DNA of 23,944 nucleotides from an uncultured Collinsella sp. (GTDB lineage Bacteria; Actinomycetota; Coriobacteriia; Coriobacteriales; Coriobacteriaceae): contig CABSBA010000003.1 in the NCBI GenBank assembly GCA_902475825.1, positions 1-23,944 on the forward strand, in the 5' to 3' direction. Shown here in pieces: positions 23,916 through 23,944 of the stretch (the stretch's first letter is position 1; each line of letters starts with the position of its first letter). Below the pieces are notes generated by a model. It had not been told where the DNA came from and did no database searches. It saw only the letters and a program-made list of their open reading frames with translations. Both the position numbers and the translations under genes were made by a program.

Positions 23916-23944
23916 ATCCCCTGGGGACGGAGGAAAACGGATCA
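23914..23944. repeat. Palindromic intergenic element at the right window edge
   Basis: TGATCC (23914-23919) and GGATCA (23939-23944) are inverted around a 19-base centre. A second small palindrome TCCCC-T-GGGGA (23917-23927) overlaps the left arm. The element reaches the end of the window and may extend further. It may be a terminator of the gene beyond the edge or a dispersed repeat. Confidence 0.4.

Overview
The window looks like ordinary chromosomal DNA from a high-GC, strictly anaerobic actinobacterium of the class Coriobacteriia. Collinsella is my best guess. That rests on GC-rich codon use, the gene set (formate-tetrahydrofolate ligase, a superoxide reductase, AddAB, ruvC-ruvA-ruvB) and the style of the intergenic palindromes; it is an inference from memory, not a database match. 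No rRNA, tRNA, CRISPR array, insertion sequence or prophage gene was seen. No stretch longer than about 220 bases lacks a gene.

Layout. At the left edge is the start of a zinc-ribbon protein (minus strand). A divergently transcribed cation diffusion facilitator (plus strand) follows; it is probably a manganese exporter and has a duplicated C-terminal domain. A two-way terminator separates it from a convergent single-pass membrane protein with short repeats. From about 2.7 kb to the right edge every gene is on the minus strand. In transcription order these are addB, addA, dnaE, a SWIM/SNF2 helicase, a superoxide reductase, a NAD-synthetase-like protein, ruvC, ruvA, ruvB and fhs.

How the genes fit together. 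Most of the minus-strand block concerns DNA replication and recombinational repair. AddAB processes double-strand ends, DnaE synthesises DNA, and RuvAB with RuvC migrates and cuts Holliday junctions. ruvC-ruvA-ruvB is a tightly coupled operon whose extended -10 promoter is overlapped by a good match to the Gram-positive SOS (LexA) box. The superoxide reductase gene sits between the helicase and the NAD-synthetase-like gene. fhs (one-carbon metabolism) has its own candidate promoter and a strong terminator.

Points worth a second look. The 661-residue NAD-synthetase-like protein appears to have lost the catalytic residues of both its domains. A 63-base near-perfect palindrome between addA and dnaE is not a simple terminator. 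AddB seems to have lost the normal iron-sulfur ligands and the Walker A motif. The superoxide reductase lacks its second iron site. The small membrane protein has three Thr-centred motifs and a heptad-repeat tail. I found no clear evidence of a wholly new multi-gene system.
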